Numbered from the stretch's first letter, positions 22,074 through 34,443 are shown. The stretch is DNA of 64,000 nt from Paragonimus skrjabini miyazakii (GCA_014338405.1 JTDE01000725.1:121895-185894), one strand, 5' to 3'. Program-made: numbers and translations. Notes: generated by a model not told the origin, from the letters alone.

Positions 22074-22083
22074 AGAGGGGGAG
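22074..22083 (+). promoter_or_regulatory. Polypurine tract
   Basis: AGAGGGGGAG lies three bases before the 3' LTR, the expected position for plus-strand priming. Confidence 0.8.
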
Positions 22084-22086
22084 TTA

Positions 22087-22425
22087 TGTAGAGTCTGTTG
22101 ACCTTTTGTTCTCTTGTTATATACTGTTCTTCACGCCTATTATGTTCAATGTACATATAAACCACTTGTCTATTGTTTGAATGAATACACACTTCGTCCT
22201 CGAGCGCCTAAGCTTCTGCATGCACGTGGTCGTTGTTACCGGGAGTTGATTGTGGCAACAGCGGGTTTCAATACACTGGAGAAACTGGCTTCGTTGGAAT
22301 TTGTTTGCTATCTAACAGAAACTTTCTTCAAGCATATAGCGAAATTAGTGTGGTGGAAGTTATCGTAGACAGTTATTGTAGATTATTTTGTAACATTGTC
22401 GATTGTTTTCTTGGTTTCCACTGCA
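22087..22425 (+). repeat. 3' LTR of the CsRn1-type element
   Basis: 339 bp, starts TGTAGAGTCTG and ends CACTGCA. See the 5' LTR. No polyadenylation signal was assigned. Confidence 0.95.
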
Positions 22426-23904
22426 CACCTGACAGTTAACTGACCCAGGGCTGGCAAACTAGCCTGGATGAACAAAATTTACACTCAAATACAACCACTT
22501 ATTCCTGTTGCAGTGAAAAATATTATTCTTAGGTTATTCATAATCACTATTCAACTGCAAAATTAGTCCCAAGGTAATGTGTCATCCGCCGAAGTTTCTC
22601 ATTTTTGGTTGGTCAATGGAGTAGAAAAGACAGGCCAACGCCTGGCGTATTGATGGCCAACCTGGCCGAGTCGGCCACGTGTTTACTGGGCGTCCATATA
22701 CCCATTCGACGGACACCCGGCAAAAACACCATAATGCTTTTGCTCCACACGCCCTCCATTGGTGTAAGCGTGGTTGGTCAACGACACGCCTAAGAACATC
22801 TTTATGAAAGCCCTTTCAATGTGCTCCAGAAGGAAAAAATTCGTTCGTGTATCATAGACCGTATAGGCAATCGCGAAACCATTTACTATGATTCATCCGA
22901 GACGTTTTCTCTGTAGGGCTAATACTCGTCCACCACCCTGCACTGGTGAGCTTATTCTAAAATTTCCGAGGCCTACGCCGGCATCATCATTGACCAATAC
23001 TTGTTCTGGGTGCAGTTTGCGTTGACCGAAGCGTTAAGTAGAACGGTAGTTGAGTATGCAATAACGATATTCCAAAACAGAAAAACGGGAAAAACTTTGA
23101 AAAACAACAAAAGCCTGTGCCCATCCAGTTATCTTGTTTGAGTGAACGTCCCCAATCGTTGCGTAATTCGGTTGATTACATCACTTATCCTTGTATCGAT
23201 ACTCAGCGGCTTCATTTTTACTCCTTATCGCGTGTCAACATCCGACTTTGGTGTGACACATATGACATAGTTGACGAGGACGACTTCCCCCGACTCTTTA
23301 CTTGAAATCGCTCGCAAACTTCCCGTGGACTCTGCACTCCGAAAATGCAAACGTTTTGTTACAATCGTCTAAACACCCCTGAGAGAGGAAACTTGACTAA
23401 AGGCCCATTATAACCGTAGACATTAGTTCTTCTGCACCTGCGGCGTCTGAAAATTATCTTACAAGCGGCAGGTTGATCGGATATCGGTTGGTACGGCATG
23501 AATTAGCACAAGTCGACAGTGGTTTACCCTCGTTTTTCTCGTCAAGATTAAAGAGTTATCACATTATCTTCCAAGAGGAAGCCGTGTAACCACCTGCAGA
23601 TTTAACTGGCCTGCCTACCGTATGATGTGTAAAACAGCCCCAAACGTGCAGCTACATATTCTACCTATGTTGTTGAGACGGTTTTTATGGTGCATGCCGT
23701 CCAAGTGTGTGGCGCAACTTGAAAAACTACACACTTCCAGTTTAATCTCCCTTTGACTGTCAGTCACTAACCTCTCAAGCTATTACTTCTTGTTCACGTC
23801 CATGTTCACATTCCGTCTGATGCATATCCGGTCTTCTTTTTCAACGGTTAACCCGTAATTTTAGCAGGCGACTCTGTTTATCGTTCATAACACCTGGAAA
23901 TCCG
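22426..23904 (+). other. Unannotated, with possible decayed CsRn1-type RT remnant
   Basis: No intact coding region. Around 23690-23850 short fragments in changing frames (for example RNLKNYTLPV) resemble the CGDYRxLNxYT.PD segment of CsRn1-type RT on the plus strand, suggesting an old, almost erased copy. The similarity is weak. The rest (22426-23300) shows nothing recognised. Confidence 0.3.
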
Positions 23905-24275
23905 GTTGGCTAGAGGGTTCGCTGATGTTTCCTCCAATGACTATACCACTACCTGTCGGTCTTGTCTATCTCGGTTGATGTCTGTTGTAGTGTGAAGAAA
24001 GCTCACACCAGTTATCATGTAGTTATGCAGTCACGGGAGTCTGCGATTATTTTCCTTTCATTCTCCCTTCCCTCATTCCTATTGCCCACGTATATTATTC
24101 GATAATCGAAACGGGCTTTGCAATCGAAAAAGGGAACCTGAAATATTCATGAATCTCTCTTCAAGTAGGACAGTCGCAGTTCTGGGTGCTTTTATTTGAC
24201 ATTCCGGTGCAAATATTCTGGACGCTGGATTGACAACAGCCACTTCGTCATGTGCAAATTGAACTTGAACCTGAA
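23905..24275 (+). repeat. Retroposon-like repeat R3, copy 2
   Basis: Matches 20615-20995 in the same orientation at perhaps 75-80 % by eye, ending in a short GAACTTGAACCTGAAC tail (24259-24274). Copy 2 lacks the first ~90 bp of copy 1, or those bases are not part of the repeat. Confidence 0.75.
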
Positions 24276-24809
24276 CTAGGATATCTGAAATACAGATGAA
24301 GAAGAACGTAAACAAGGAAACAACAAAACAGTTGTACGCGGTGTCTACGGTCGTTAATAAAATGTGAGAAGCACACCAAAGAGGACATACAAGAAGAGAG
24401 GTCTGTTATTACGTTTAAGCGGGTCTCGGTTATTTTGTCATCATCAGTCAACGTTTATCAAGCTTGTGCTCAAAATCGGTAATTGAGTTGCGTTACAGAT
24501 TGCTCATTCATGTGTGCCAGCGATGCTTCTAGATTTTATTTGGCTCTTCCTCTTTCGACAACTAATTATTTGCCAGAATCACTGCACTCTGGCTATATTC
24601 CAATGTCTTGAACCACCGGAAGTCAAGGGGTTCTACCGTGCATTAATTGAAATGGAGATTTTTCCGTGCTCGCCTGCATAGACACTTGGTGGGTTAGTAA
24701 CACCAGTGGCATCGCAGATCCCCAGTCGCCTCTTTTGGCTGATAAACATTATTTGACCGTTCGGTTGTTACGTCCAGTTACTCCATTCATTTGCGAGTGA
24801 TATTATGTC
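24276..24809. other. No gene recognised
   Basis: No open frame with motifs. A 3' LTR for the minus-strand Gypsy element that follows would be expected here, but I could not find a match to the sequence at 27799-28080. Confidence 0.4.
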
Positions 24810-25380
24810 GTTCGGATGCGACTGATCCTCAGTTGTTGCGTGCGTGTTCGAAACTCCTCGCCTTCAAAGCACGGGCCCTGATCTGTCAGGATCGTCTTTG
24901 ATACACCGTGGTTTGCTACGATGTGCTTCATCACCATGTCTCCAACCGTAGATGCTTTTTGATCCGGAACGCCAGTCGCTTTGATCCAACGGGTAGTGTT
25001 TTGTCATGACCTGGACGTACTGGTTACCGCGGACGTTCAGTGGAAATAATATCTATGGACCGGAATTCACCAATTTAGAAGAATGGTATTGGCTGTAAGG
25101 GCTGTTGGGCTCCCCGATTGTCGCCTTTTAGTAACTGACAATGTTGAAATGCAAGCACGTAAGCTGTCGCATCCACTTTCGCCCTCAACCAATATGCTCT
25201 TTGTTGCAGCAGGTAGTATATCCTAGTGCATCCGTTGTGTACAATTTCATGACAGTTTGCTAACAGTTTCCTCTTCCGTTGTCTCGTGATGACTACCACG
25301 CAACAGCGTCCAGCGCCACGCTGCCAGGTAAATTCGCCCGCGTTGTTTAAGCCAACTCTTTTCTGTTGGGAAGCAGTCAT
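24810..25380 (-). pseudogene. Integrase of the minus-strand Gypsy element
   Basis: 25380-25075 carries a zinc-binding-like region (CHEIVHNGCTR with the H..H pair, then AFQHCQLLKG where the C..C pair has lost one Cys). Below 25075, in shifted frames, GVPDQKASTVGDMVMKHIV and LTDQGPCFEGEEF give the second catalytic Asp. The final Glu region is not recognised. Confidence 0.7.
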
Positions 25381-25499
25381 TTTGAGATCTTCATCCTAAA
25401 TATTTGTTGGGATCCTCACGCCTCTTGTCAGAACTTCAAACACTTTCCGGAGGACCTTGTCCTGACATTGTAGACGCACTAGTGTTTGTGTGTCCTGCT

Positions 25500-26560
25500 C
25501 CGTTTCTAAGCCTATTGACTTAAAAGGTCACTTGGGAAAGGTTGTCGTCTGTCTGCGGCCGAGAGAGAAAATCCGAGACGCAATTGCTCGAACNNNNNNN
25601 NNNNNNNNNNNNNNNNNNNNNNNNNNNNNNNNNNNNNNNNNNNNNNNNNNNNNNNNNNNNNNNNNNNNNNNNNNNNNNNNNNNNNNNNNNNNNCTCGAAC
25701 CAGGCACATGATTGATCGTGAAGTCGTATTCCTGTAAACGCAATGCCGATCGAGCTAACTTCGCGCTCGGGTCCCTCGCAGTCCTGATTCACTCTCGCGG
25801 CTTGTGATCCGTCTCCACATGGAACTGTCGACCAAACAGGTACGACCTTCACTTATCCAATGCCAAGAAGATGACCAAACATTCCTTCTCAATGGTCGAA
25901 TACTTCCGCCCCGTCAGGATCAGGACTCTGCTGGTATATTTGATTACTCCTTCCCCTTGCTTGAGTACTGTCCCAATGCCACAGCCACTGTTAAGACAGC
26001 ATCTATATGGGTAACATATTCCGATTTCGTGTTACTATATATAACAATATCATCTCCATTTCGCGCCACATTATCCAGTCGTTTTACCATATGAACCATC
26101 AGACGTCGAAGTGTGAACGGTGCCCCGTATAGACAAAACGGCATGTGCTTGAATTGCTACTGTTTTTCGCCCACCGTGAATGCGGGTTTCTCACGATCTA
26201 TGGGTTTGATTGGTACCTGCCAGTATCTGGAGCGTAGATCCAACACCGCGAACAAGTTCGCCTGTTGCAGCTTATCAAAAATATCGGTGACGGACGGTAT
26301 TGGCTCGACTGTGCTCTGTGTTACCTAATTTAGCCATCTAAAATCCAACCAAAAGCGATACTTCCCGTTGGACTTCTTCACCAGGAAAACAGGCAAGTTG
26401 TACAGACTGTTGGCTTCTTCGATAAAATCCTCATTCAGCATCTTCTATAATTGCCTTTTTAATTCCTTCTCAAGATGAACCGGTATCCTGCGGGGTCCGT
26501 GAGGTCGAAATGTTCCGGTTGTTGGTATTTCATGTGCAATCCAGTTGCAGAATCCGTACG
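25500..26560 (-). pseudogene. RT and RNase H of the minus-strand Gypsy element
   Basis: The minus strand shows an RT entry (FRPHGPRRIPVHLEKEL, then NLPVFLVKKSNGKYRFWLDFRWLN), the palm LDLRSRYWQVPI and MPFCLYGAPFTLRRLM. The active-site box reads NGDDIVIYS (family YxDD), and one in-frame stop follows the connection. The RNase H end shows RLQEYDFTINHVPGS on one side of the N run and NCVSDFLSRP on the other. Confidence 0.8.
25594..25693. other. Assembly gap of exactly 100 N
   Basis: A round-number run of N. The 7 bases before it (CTCGAAC, 25587-25593) are identical to the 7 bases after it (25694-25700). If the two are overlapped, the minus-strand RNase H tail reads on in a single frame with family-typical spacing. 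The true gap is therefore probably zero or slightly negative. Confidence 0.9.
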
Positions 26561-26763
26561 GATCCTCGTCGTTCGTAAATACTTCCGCATATTTTTCGAC
26601 CGTGGACTAGAGCAAGGGGGCAGTGCAACTGGGGGTTTTAGCTGTGCGTACTTCGTTGATGCTATCCTGTCGCTGTCCTGTTAGTGTCAGGGAGCCATAC
26701 CTGGTTTACAACCTTTTGAGCTTCAAGTCAATCACGGCATCCGTTGCAGCAAGGAAGTCGGCT

Positions 26764-27069
26764 TCAAAGATCGTTTGCCTGGTTTCTGGGGGCAATAAAA
26801 CGATGCTTCACGATATGGCAGCTAATACGTACTCCACATTCTTTCACACCGTCAACAAGTAGACTATGACCTCCAGCAGTCCCGATCATAACGGATGTTG
26901 GTTCCATGTCGTGTTTCTCTGCGCGAGCAATCAACGAAATAGCCGCCCCTGTATCGACCAAGCACTGTTCTACTTCTCCATCAACTTCAACCCTTGTATG
27001 TACGGCCTCCTTCTCAACCACGCCCATTGCTAGTTGACCCGCCCAACAAAAAGAACAGTCATGAAACAT
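26764..27069 (-). pseudogene. Retroviral-type aspartic protease of the minus-strand Gypsy element
   Basis: 102-codon frame with VEQCLVDTGAAISLIARAE, an intact DTGA active site about 40 residues in. A later ILG-like motif is not obvious. It follows gag after a stop, and reading into RT is broken. Confidence 0.75.
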
Positions 27070-27081
27070 TTTATTTCTAGA

Positions 27082-27773
27082 TTATTTAAACCGCCGGATT
27101 CGGCAATCCTTCTTCCAGTGTCCTTTTCCCCCACAGATGATGCAGCCTCCTAGTCGATCGTTCTTTCGTGATACTGTTCTCAAGGCAGCTACATCCGCTA
27201 CGAGCTGCTCCATTGTCTTCTGCATTTCTTCCAGAGTCTTCTTGTCCGTATTGCCATCTGCATTCGTTGAGGCCACGGACATTACTGCCAATTCCTGCGT
27301 CGCGTTCGCAAGCTCATCGAGGTCCATCTGACGGGCAACATGGGCAATATGGACTTAGTCGCGAATGGCCATCGGGAGACCTTCAATGAACTGCTCCGTT
27401 AACAACTGCTGTCGTGGTTTCTGATCCAATCCTGATAGTGCCCTGTCCAGCAAACCTTGCAGAATGGCGGTGAACATGGATGGATCTGTTCCTTGTCAAA
27501 ACCTGGCCGACTTGGACCGCCAAATGGCCTCCTGGCGGTCGGTCGGGCAGTCAAACGCAGCTACTAGCGCCTCCTTCGCAGCGGCCCACTCCATCGTCGC
27601 AGGACCTCTTCACGCTCCGTCTAGCACCGCCTCCGCCCTGCCATTCACTAGCATCCGCAGGGCAGCCAGCTTCCCACGGTCGATCTTGACTCCGATCACT
27701 TCGGCCACGTCCTCGAAGTCCTCCAGGAACGTCCGGACGTCTCCGTCTTCGAACGGTTAGGGTATCTTTATCC
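27082..27773 (-). pseudogene. gag: gag of the minus-strand Gypsy element
   Basis: From 27773 the minus strand reads EDGDVRTFLEDFEDVAEVIG and GKLAALRMLVNGRAEAVLDG (capsid-like), with in-frame stops near 27625, 27505 and 27357. The last 81 codons (27327-27082) are open and end in a CCHC zinc knuckle, CIICGGKGHWKKDC, followed by a basic tail. A heptad-like helix (KTLEEMQKTMEQLVADVAAL) precedes the knuckle. Confidence 0.8.
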
Positions 27774-28084
27774 TCACGTTCGTCACGGCACCAGTTATTG
27801 TGACCGCGATATACGCATAGCTTGCAAGTCGTTTATTACACGAACTCCCGTACAGGTTATGTTAAATATGGGAGCACGAACACATACACTCATTTGCACG
27901 GTTGACGTGCATTCACACACATTGATTAGCAGTACGTTGTCATAGCCCGTACACGCTATTACGATATTACGTCGTCTTACTGGCGTTGAGGCTTGTCCTT
28001 TAGTTCCTGAATTTCGCGTGTGAATAGTCCATTACTCGCAAACAAAACTGCCTGATATACAGCCTGCATTCCTTGAAGTATCAT
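27774..28084 (-). promoter_or_regulatory. Candidate primer-binding site and 5' LTR region (minus strand)
   Basis: The minus strand at 27793-27776 reads TGGTGCCGTGACGAACGT, a primer-site-like word, five bases after a CA that could end the 5' LTR at about 27799. The LTR itself would lie at 27799 to ~28080, but no second copy was found to confirm it. Confidence 0.4.
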
Positions 28085-29960
28085 GTGAAAACACACGATC
28101 GTGACTAAAGGGCAGTCAGTGACCGTTCATCCAGGACGTCTTTCTCCGAAAAGGCTGAGAATGGTCACAGCGGTATTTGACTGTATGTTTCAGTTCTGTG
28201 TTATCCATCCATCGAAGAATGCATGGTCTTCCCCTTGCATTTGGTCCACAAGAAAATTCCGGGCGATTGAAGATCATGCGGTGATTTCCGAGCGATCAGC
28301 AATGCTACCGTACCGGACCGTTATCCCATTCCCCCCAACTATGACTTTTCTTCTACATTCTAAGCATCTTTTCTCTAAAATCGACTTAATGCGTGCATAC
28401 CACTAAATTCCCGTCACTGTAGAAGAAATTCTGAAGGCTGCGATCACAACTCCATTTGGCTTGTACGAATGACTTCGAATGCCTTTAGGATTTCGAAATG
28501 CGGCCCAGACATTCCAGTGTCATATGGATCGAGTCGTAAGTGGTCTGGATTTTGTCTTTTTTCACCATGACGATGTTAGGTTGCCAGCCGTTGCCCCGCA
28601 GAACATAAAGCCCATCTTCGTGTTGTGCTGGAGCGCTTGAATGAACACGGAATTTCTATCAATTTGGCAAACTACGTTTTTGGTTTCTCGCACCTTGATT
28701 TTTTTACACATTGCATAGACGCAAGTGACACCGAACCCTTAGACGCGCAGCAGGAATATCCTATTGCTAATCCCAGCGGAAGATTTCAACGTTTCATTGG
28801 GAGTGTTACTTACTACCGTCACTTTATTCCTTACTGCTCACAGCTTCTGAAGCCATGAATCAATTCGCCTCGTGATTCTAAAAAGGGCGTTATTTCAAGC
28901 CCTGAGGCGCTACAAGCGTTCAACGACGTAAAAAAGCACTTGGAGACGCAACAACCCCCGCTCATTTTAATCCAGAGCTGGCTGCTCGTCTAAACCTCTC
29001 CAATGATGCGTCTAATCATGCTGTCGGTAAAGTGCTTCGGCAATCCGCCAGCGACGAATTACGACTGGTCTCGTTTTATTCCAAGAAGATTTCATCCGCA
29101 CAAACCAATTATAGCCCTTTTGGCCGTGAGCTGCTTGTTATCTAGTTGTCCAACAGACATTTTCGTCATTTGTTAGAAGAATGGAAAGTCGACACCTTGA
29201 TTTTATGGTGCAATTCACAACGGATGTCGGACACGTCGAAGGAAACTCCAATGTAGTTGCTGATGTGTTCTCAAGACTATACGTTAACGCAGTTTCTAAA
29301 CCGAAAAAAATGAGCTTCGAGAACATGGTTGAGATTCAAGGATCAGATTATATCATTCTATCTATTTACACTCCATATTTCCAATGTTCCCGTATTCTCT
29401 TGTCTTCTTCCGGCTCTGCTGTCGTGTGTGATACTTCCACAGGCATTTCACACCTAGTTCTACCTCCTTCTCTTCGTCGACCTATATTCCTCCATTTACA
29501 TTCTCTGTTCCACACTGGTGTTCGCGCCATACTCAAATTAATTACCATCCGTTATGTTTGGCCCAGTGTGAGTAAAAATGTGCGCTGGTAGACCAAATCA
29601 TGCCCCCGTTACCAGAAAAGCAACGCACCTCGTCACACCGTCACATCGCCTGGAAATCTCCTTACTCCGAACGCACATTTTTCTCACACTCGTTTTGGTT
29701 TGGTTAGCTCATTACCCCCTTTCAAACAGAAAACGTTCATGTTTACACGTGTCAACAGATTCACATGATGACCTGTTGTCACTCCCCTTAGCAACATTTC
29801 GTCCGAGATAGTCGCCAAAATTTCCTCGAACACTGGATTGCCACTTTTGGCGTCTCGTTGTTCGTCACTACGGTCTGAAGTTTGTCATTTCAGTCAGTCT
29901 CCTTCCGCAATTTAACCCGTCTGCTGGGTTATGAACACACCAGGATGACTGCATACCATC
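28085..29960 (+). mobile_element. Decayed CsRn1-type pol, 5'-truncated
   Basis: The reading begins at HTIVTKGQSVTVHPGRLSPKRL, the same RT entry as at 18865 in the intact-order element. It continues with FSKIDLMRAYH (stop after), ITTPFGLYE, RMPLGFRNAAQTFQ, a ruined active-site box (HHDD), FIGSVTYYRHFIPYC, RNase H pieces (YSPFGRELL, FRHLLEE), and an integrase zinc region ending near 29640 (KSNAPRHTVTSP). Weak core fragments run to about 29960. More than six stops or frame shifts are visible. gag, protease and LTRs are absent. It lies head to head with the minus-strand Gypsy element. Confidence 0.85.
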
Positions 29961-31724
29961 CTAGGCTAGTTTCCTAGATACCTCGTGATAGCCAACTCCT
30001 ATGAGTTTGCCGCCAACTGAAGCACTCGCTATCACACTACCGGAGACTATAGGTCTACTAGCCAACATCTTTCTTGGACGACTAGCTACATCAAGTTTTC
30101 CGCTCTGTAAGAGTCATAGAGGCGAGAAGTTGAGAAACTATTTATTTACTAGTACAGTCTATAAAACACTTTCGTATATAACTAAAAGGTTGCAAGTTTC
30201 TTGAAACTGTGCACAATATCTAACAGTTTATTTAAACCTAGATGTTCGATTTCGTTTTTCCAGCAAGTTTGCCAGTTACATATTTGTATATACCTAGTCG
30301 TTTTGAGTTTTTATGTTCGCCTACAGGTCAACATTCAAAGGAAGCTCAGGTCGTGAAACTTGAACGGCGACTGCACTACTGAAGCGTGAGTTACCGAGGG
30401 ATCTCTTTGTCTTCAACTTTTGAATACTCTACTCAGCTGTTTCGACGTTATGAAAGAGGATGGTCGAGTAGGAGCTCACCAGGAACTACTTAAGTTAGTC
30501 CTATTCCATCTGTGGTGTATGGGAACAATCGTAGCAATTGGCAGAATGTTAATTAGTATGATATGACTTGGAAATAGTAGTGAATAACTGATCACAGATG
30601 TCAATACATAGACTGAATGGAAGCGTTTCTAATGTCCATCTAGAAGACGGTGTAGTGAACTAGAGTTACTGTCGGCTTATGTGTAAAACGTGCAAAATAC
30701 TAGTTCTCAAGTTACACAGAACAATATGGAAATTAGCTTGTTAATCGCTTGATGCATGTCACTGCATTTTTTCTTTCACATTTCTATTCGTTCACCCAAA
30801 GTCAAACGTTTTCAGTCCGTTTAAGCACTGGATGCCTTGGATCTAGAAATTACTAGCAAAGTTTGTGCTCCAGTTTAGTCTAGTTTTATGTGCAGCCAAG
30901 TGCGGTTTTAGCAAACATACTTCTGACATCCCGGTTACTCATTTCCTCGTTTACTTCCTCTTTACATATACCCAGAGCTGTCAAATTTGTGCATCCACCC
31001 ACCGGAACGCATTCATTGAAGAGCATCGACGTTCACCAATGATCGACATTGGCCTTCATATTGAAGCTGGATTTATCCGACAGCTGTCGGAACCGTGAAA
31101 CTTCTACACATTTTCATCTGTGCCCAAAATACTTCGGATTGTTTTGTCTATCACTTGAGTGAGAGTGTAACGTTGGTCGCTGCCTAACTTTGTCAGCATG
31201 TTACATGGTACTGCTTTCCTTTTCGGGGTCGACCATCGAGTGCCAATATCCTTAACGATCTCTTCTAAACTTTGTAGTTTCAGTAGAACTCAGTCTCCCC
31301 AAGTGCGTCTACCCTGAAATCTTCATACTGAACAGATTTCTATTTCTCCTTCTGTGTACTACGTTTTTGTGTGGGTCACCAAAATAAATGAACTAACCAA
31401 TTAAAGGTGTTACGGGTAAATCACGGTCTTTCATCGAAAGTAATCTGTCTGGCTCACTTTGATTTTTGTTGTTTCCGGAATCCTGCGTGAATGTAGCATC
31501 CTTGATATAATAAACGTTCTCGAAATAGATGAAATGGAGAACTGTCTTATTGTAGAGCAAAGGCTAAAATCAAGTCCAAACTCTACTGAACCTAAACCAT
31601 AAGTGAGTATTGTTAAACCTCCAGATTCATCACTTGAGTGATGTGAAACCTATGGACCCAAGAGTTCGGACAACTCAGAACTCAAGTGTAGTCGGTTAAT
31701 TTTACGTACATCGTCGGAAAATGT
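29961..31724. other. No gene recognised
   Basis: AT-rich DNA. Short frames (30865-31098 +, 77 codons) lack motifs. Confidence 0.4.
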
Positions 31725-31907
31725 GATGTTCGGGCTTGAACCAACTAGAATAACAACCGGACATATAGGAATTGAAGAACGTATAGAAATTGCACGAAAA
31801 CACAGAACGTGTATTACTAAATTGCAGGTGTCAATTGTACAGGTAACTGGAATAGTAAATCACTTGTATAACGAAAAGAGACAAAACATGCCAGTCATGT
31901 TAATCAT
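31725..31907 (+). repeat. Diverged solo-LTR-like copy of the mag-like element LTR
   Basis: Aligns with 13641-13828 over its length: atataggaattgaagaacgtat, aattgcac.aaaacacagaac, caattgtacaggtaactgga and agacaaaacatgccagtca. Identity is perhaps 70 %. No gag or pol flanks it, so it fits a solo LTR or a relic. Ends are not sharp. Confidence 0.6.
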
Positions 31908-34340
31908 TAAAAAAACGGCTACAATATCCATCAAGTATTATTCAAACTGTTGCAGAGGCGGTTCAAGAGTAACCTTGCTACTGTCAGCTAAGAGTGGAAC
32001 AATGACAAACAAGATGCAAACCTAGTAGTTTACAAATCAAGTTTGTCATCGATGGAAACACTCATCAACTGTATATCCTTCAGGCTGAAGACAGGTTATT
32101 GTTACAGCTGAACAGTGAACAAGCAAAGAATGATACAGTTGAGATGAAGCAACAAAAGCAAAGAACATACTGTGTTGATTCCAAATGAAATTAAATTGTG
32201 AATTATTTACAAAGAGCAGAGCAACTGGTAATATATAACTTTTGATTAGGTCATAACTTGTTTTCCCAACCAATTTATGTGAATGGATGCAGTCCACTTG
32301 AGATTGTCAGTTTGCTCTGGATACGACCGGGCCTGACTGTGTCCCTCACAGAAATGGCTGGAAAACAGGTTATGCTTCACTTGCATTCTAATTCTCTCTT
32401 AGCAAGTGATAATCGTGGAAGTGGTGACCAAGCGTATTAATGCTTTACCTCGTAAGGCGAAAGGCTGGTTGTTCAATCCTCTATTGAAACTATCTCTATA
32501 TCTGTTTAGTTCAAACAATGACGAAACTGGCCATGCAATATCAGTTTGAGAATGAGCATGACAAATCACTGTGAACACAACAGCTAAGTTTTTCAAACCA
32601 GATTAAAACAGAGAGCGTGATCGATTGTGAATGACCGTTTAAACTCAAGCAAAGTCTTGAAAATTACGTTGTCCCACAGTTATAGGCGCACAGTGGAACA
32701 CTCGGTTCGGATTCAGCTATTGTGAAGTAAGATGATCCAGATACATAAAACATGTAGGAAACAAGACCAAACATTGATATTGATTCTTTATGTTTCAAAC
32801 TCTACACCGCGCCGTCGAATGCTAAATTTTTTATACGGTTTAATGGTGGACTACCTGCATTTGATAATTTGTTGAGGATTACAACGGTTTACCAGGGACT
32901 GTCTCACAGCTTCATTTCATATATGGAGAACATGGTTTCTTAACACATACGTAACACATACCTTCTTATAAGTAGAAAGTACCTCGTGAAAAAATATAAT
33001 AAACTCTCGGATAATTATGCTTTCATTATAACGAAGGGGGATTCATTTCCATATGCGAAATTGGAAGCGAGGCAATGAAAAAACTTGTAATGTTTTACGA
33101 GAACTCTTAGATTTCTGAATGTAAGCGCATTCTGACCAGTGTGCGGTCCAGTATGTTTTGCGGATTGCCGATACTTCTCGGTAGTGTGCATCCTAATACT
33201 TTTCACGTTCAAAATCATGTTACATTCCACTTTGCTTGCTCCACCAAGCAATTCTAAGGTGGCAAGTGAGAGCTTACAGTTAAGGAATATTGATTTTCTC
33301 AAACCTAATTGTAGACAATATAAGAAGAATTTCTGAATGGTCCGCGTAGAAAAAACTCATAACACGCCTGTTTTAATCATCGAAGAACGTTGGTTATTGT
33401 GTTAGACGTCAGTCGGTTGTGTGCGCTTGTCTCACCTAGGTAAACCTTATAGTCAATCTCTTGAATTCATGCTGCCCCACGAAGAACGGCATTTGAGGAA
33501 ATTGTAGAAATTGTATTTCTGACGTCTGATTTTATTCAGCGATGCTTTGTTGAATCAAACGTTTTCAAAAGTTGATCGGTATCGTGAAGCTACCTAGTTG
33601 GAATTAATGATAATCTAGTATGACTTTTGTTTTAGTCGGAACCGCCAATCACTACTCATCCGACCTGATTTTGCGGATCCACAAGAACACACCCAATACG
33701 CTAATCCGTGTTCTTTTCTGATTACCAATAACTCTTTGCTTGTAATTCTTTTTCCAATGCGGATGTGTTCTAGACGTCGTGTGCTACTAAGGTAGTCAGC
33801 GGAATGTGCATATATGAACGCTTTTTAAAATTTTTTTTCCCGGTCTTTCACATAACTTCTTTGATTACTACGAGAACTTATTTAGTTTGGATGCTAAAAG
33901 ATGCGTTTTAATAATTAATTTCCTGGATACGATTGTAAATTACTGGATAATCAAACAGATGTATCATGGGATGTACATTTTAAATTATCGCGATGTATTA
34001 ATCTGATGGTGACGTACTGAAAGCTAATGTTCGCTATTCAATCTAGAACAAATCCCGATGTACATAAGCATTCTCGGCTTCTACTGTGTTATATTCTCAT
34101 ATGGTTTCCGAATATTCTCAGACAGGATAGGGAGAAACTTCACTGGTAATCTTTTTTTCTAGTGTTTACTAATCATTGTGACGTTTCTAACACGTACCTA
34201 AAATCTACTAGAGTTATACCGTTAAAATTTGTACACACCTTCAATAAATGAAAATATTTTGTTAAATGCTTCTAGTATATTCTTTGTCCCAGACAAATGT
34301 TCAGGTCCATATACGTTAGAAGATTAATAATGGAAATAAC
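31908..34340. other. No gene recognised
   Basis: AT-rich sequence. Minus-strand frames at 33015-33302 and 32046-32297 have no motifs. I searched the minus strand here by eye for kinase HRD and DFG words and found none. Confidence 0.4.
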
Positions 34341-34347
34341 AATGTCA

Positions 34348-34353
34348 TTTATT
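34348..34353 (-). terminator. Polyadenylation signal AATAAA
   Basis: The plus strand reads TTTATT, giving AATAAA on the minus strand about 91 bp after the stop of the lysine-rich terminal exon. Confidence 0.5.
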
Positions 34354-34443
34354 TAATATATCTGTGCAATGCTTTCTCTCAAAACCAAACGATTCGTAAC
34401 AGCGACAGTACAGTAGAAATTCCATCTTCTTTGGAGTTTTGGC

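Larger units (their letters stand above)
17096..22425 (+). mobile_element. CsRn1-type Ty3/Gypsy LTR retrotransposon, full length, inactive
   Basis: Two 339-bp LTRs, a primer-binding site, gag, pol (protease-RT-RNase H-integrase) and a polypurine tract appear in the canonical order. Assignment to the CsRn1 group rests on three things: the unusual gag box C-x2-H-x9-C-x3-C instead of CCHC, a primer site resembling the complement of tRNA-Trp 3' end, and the RT/integrase wording. The copy is dead. It has a protease catalytic change, several frameshifts, two TAG codons where the family has Trp, and a 470-bp insertion in integrase. Flanking 4-mers CACG (before) and CACC (after) match in three of four positions, so the target duplication is imperfect. 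Confidence 0.93.
24810..27773 (-). mobile_element. Decayed Gypsy-type element (gag-protease-RT-RNase H-integrase)
   Basis: Read on the minus strand, all Gypsy domains follow in order: gag 27773-27082, protease 27069-26764, RT about 26560-25940, RNase H end near 25740-25510, integrase zinc region 25380-25075, and integrase core about 25075-24810. Its wording differs from the CsRn1-type element (gag has a standard CCHC knuckle), so it is another Gypsy lineage. Stops and frame shifts occur in every domain. A 100-N gap cuts RNase H. Confidence 0.85.
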
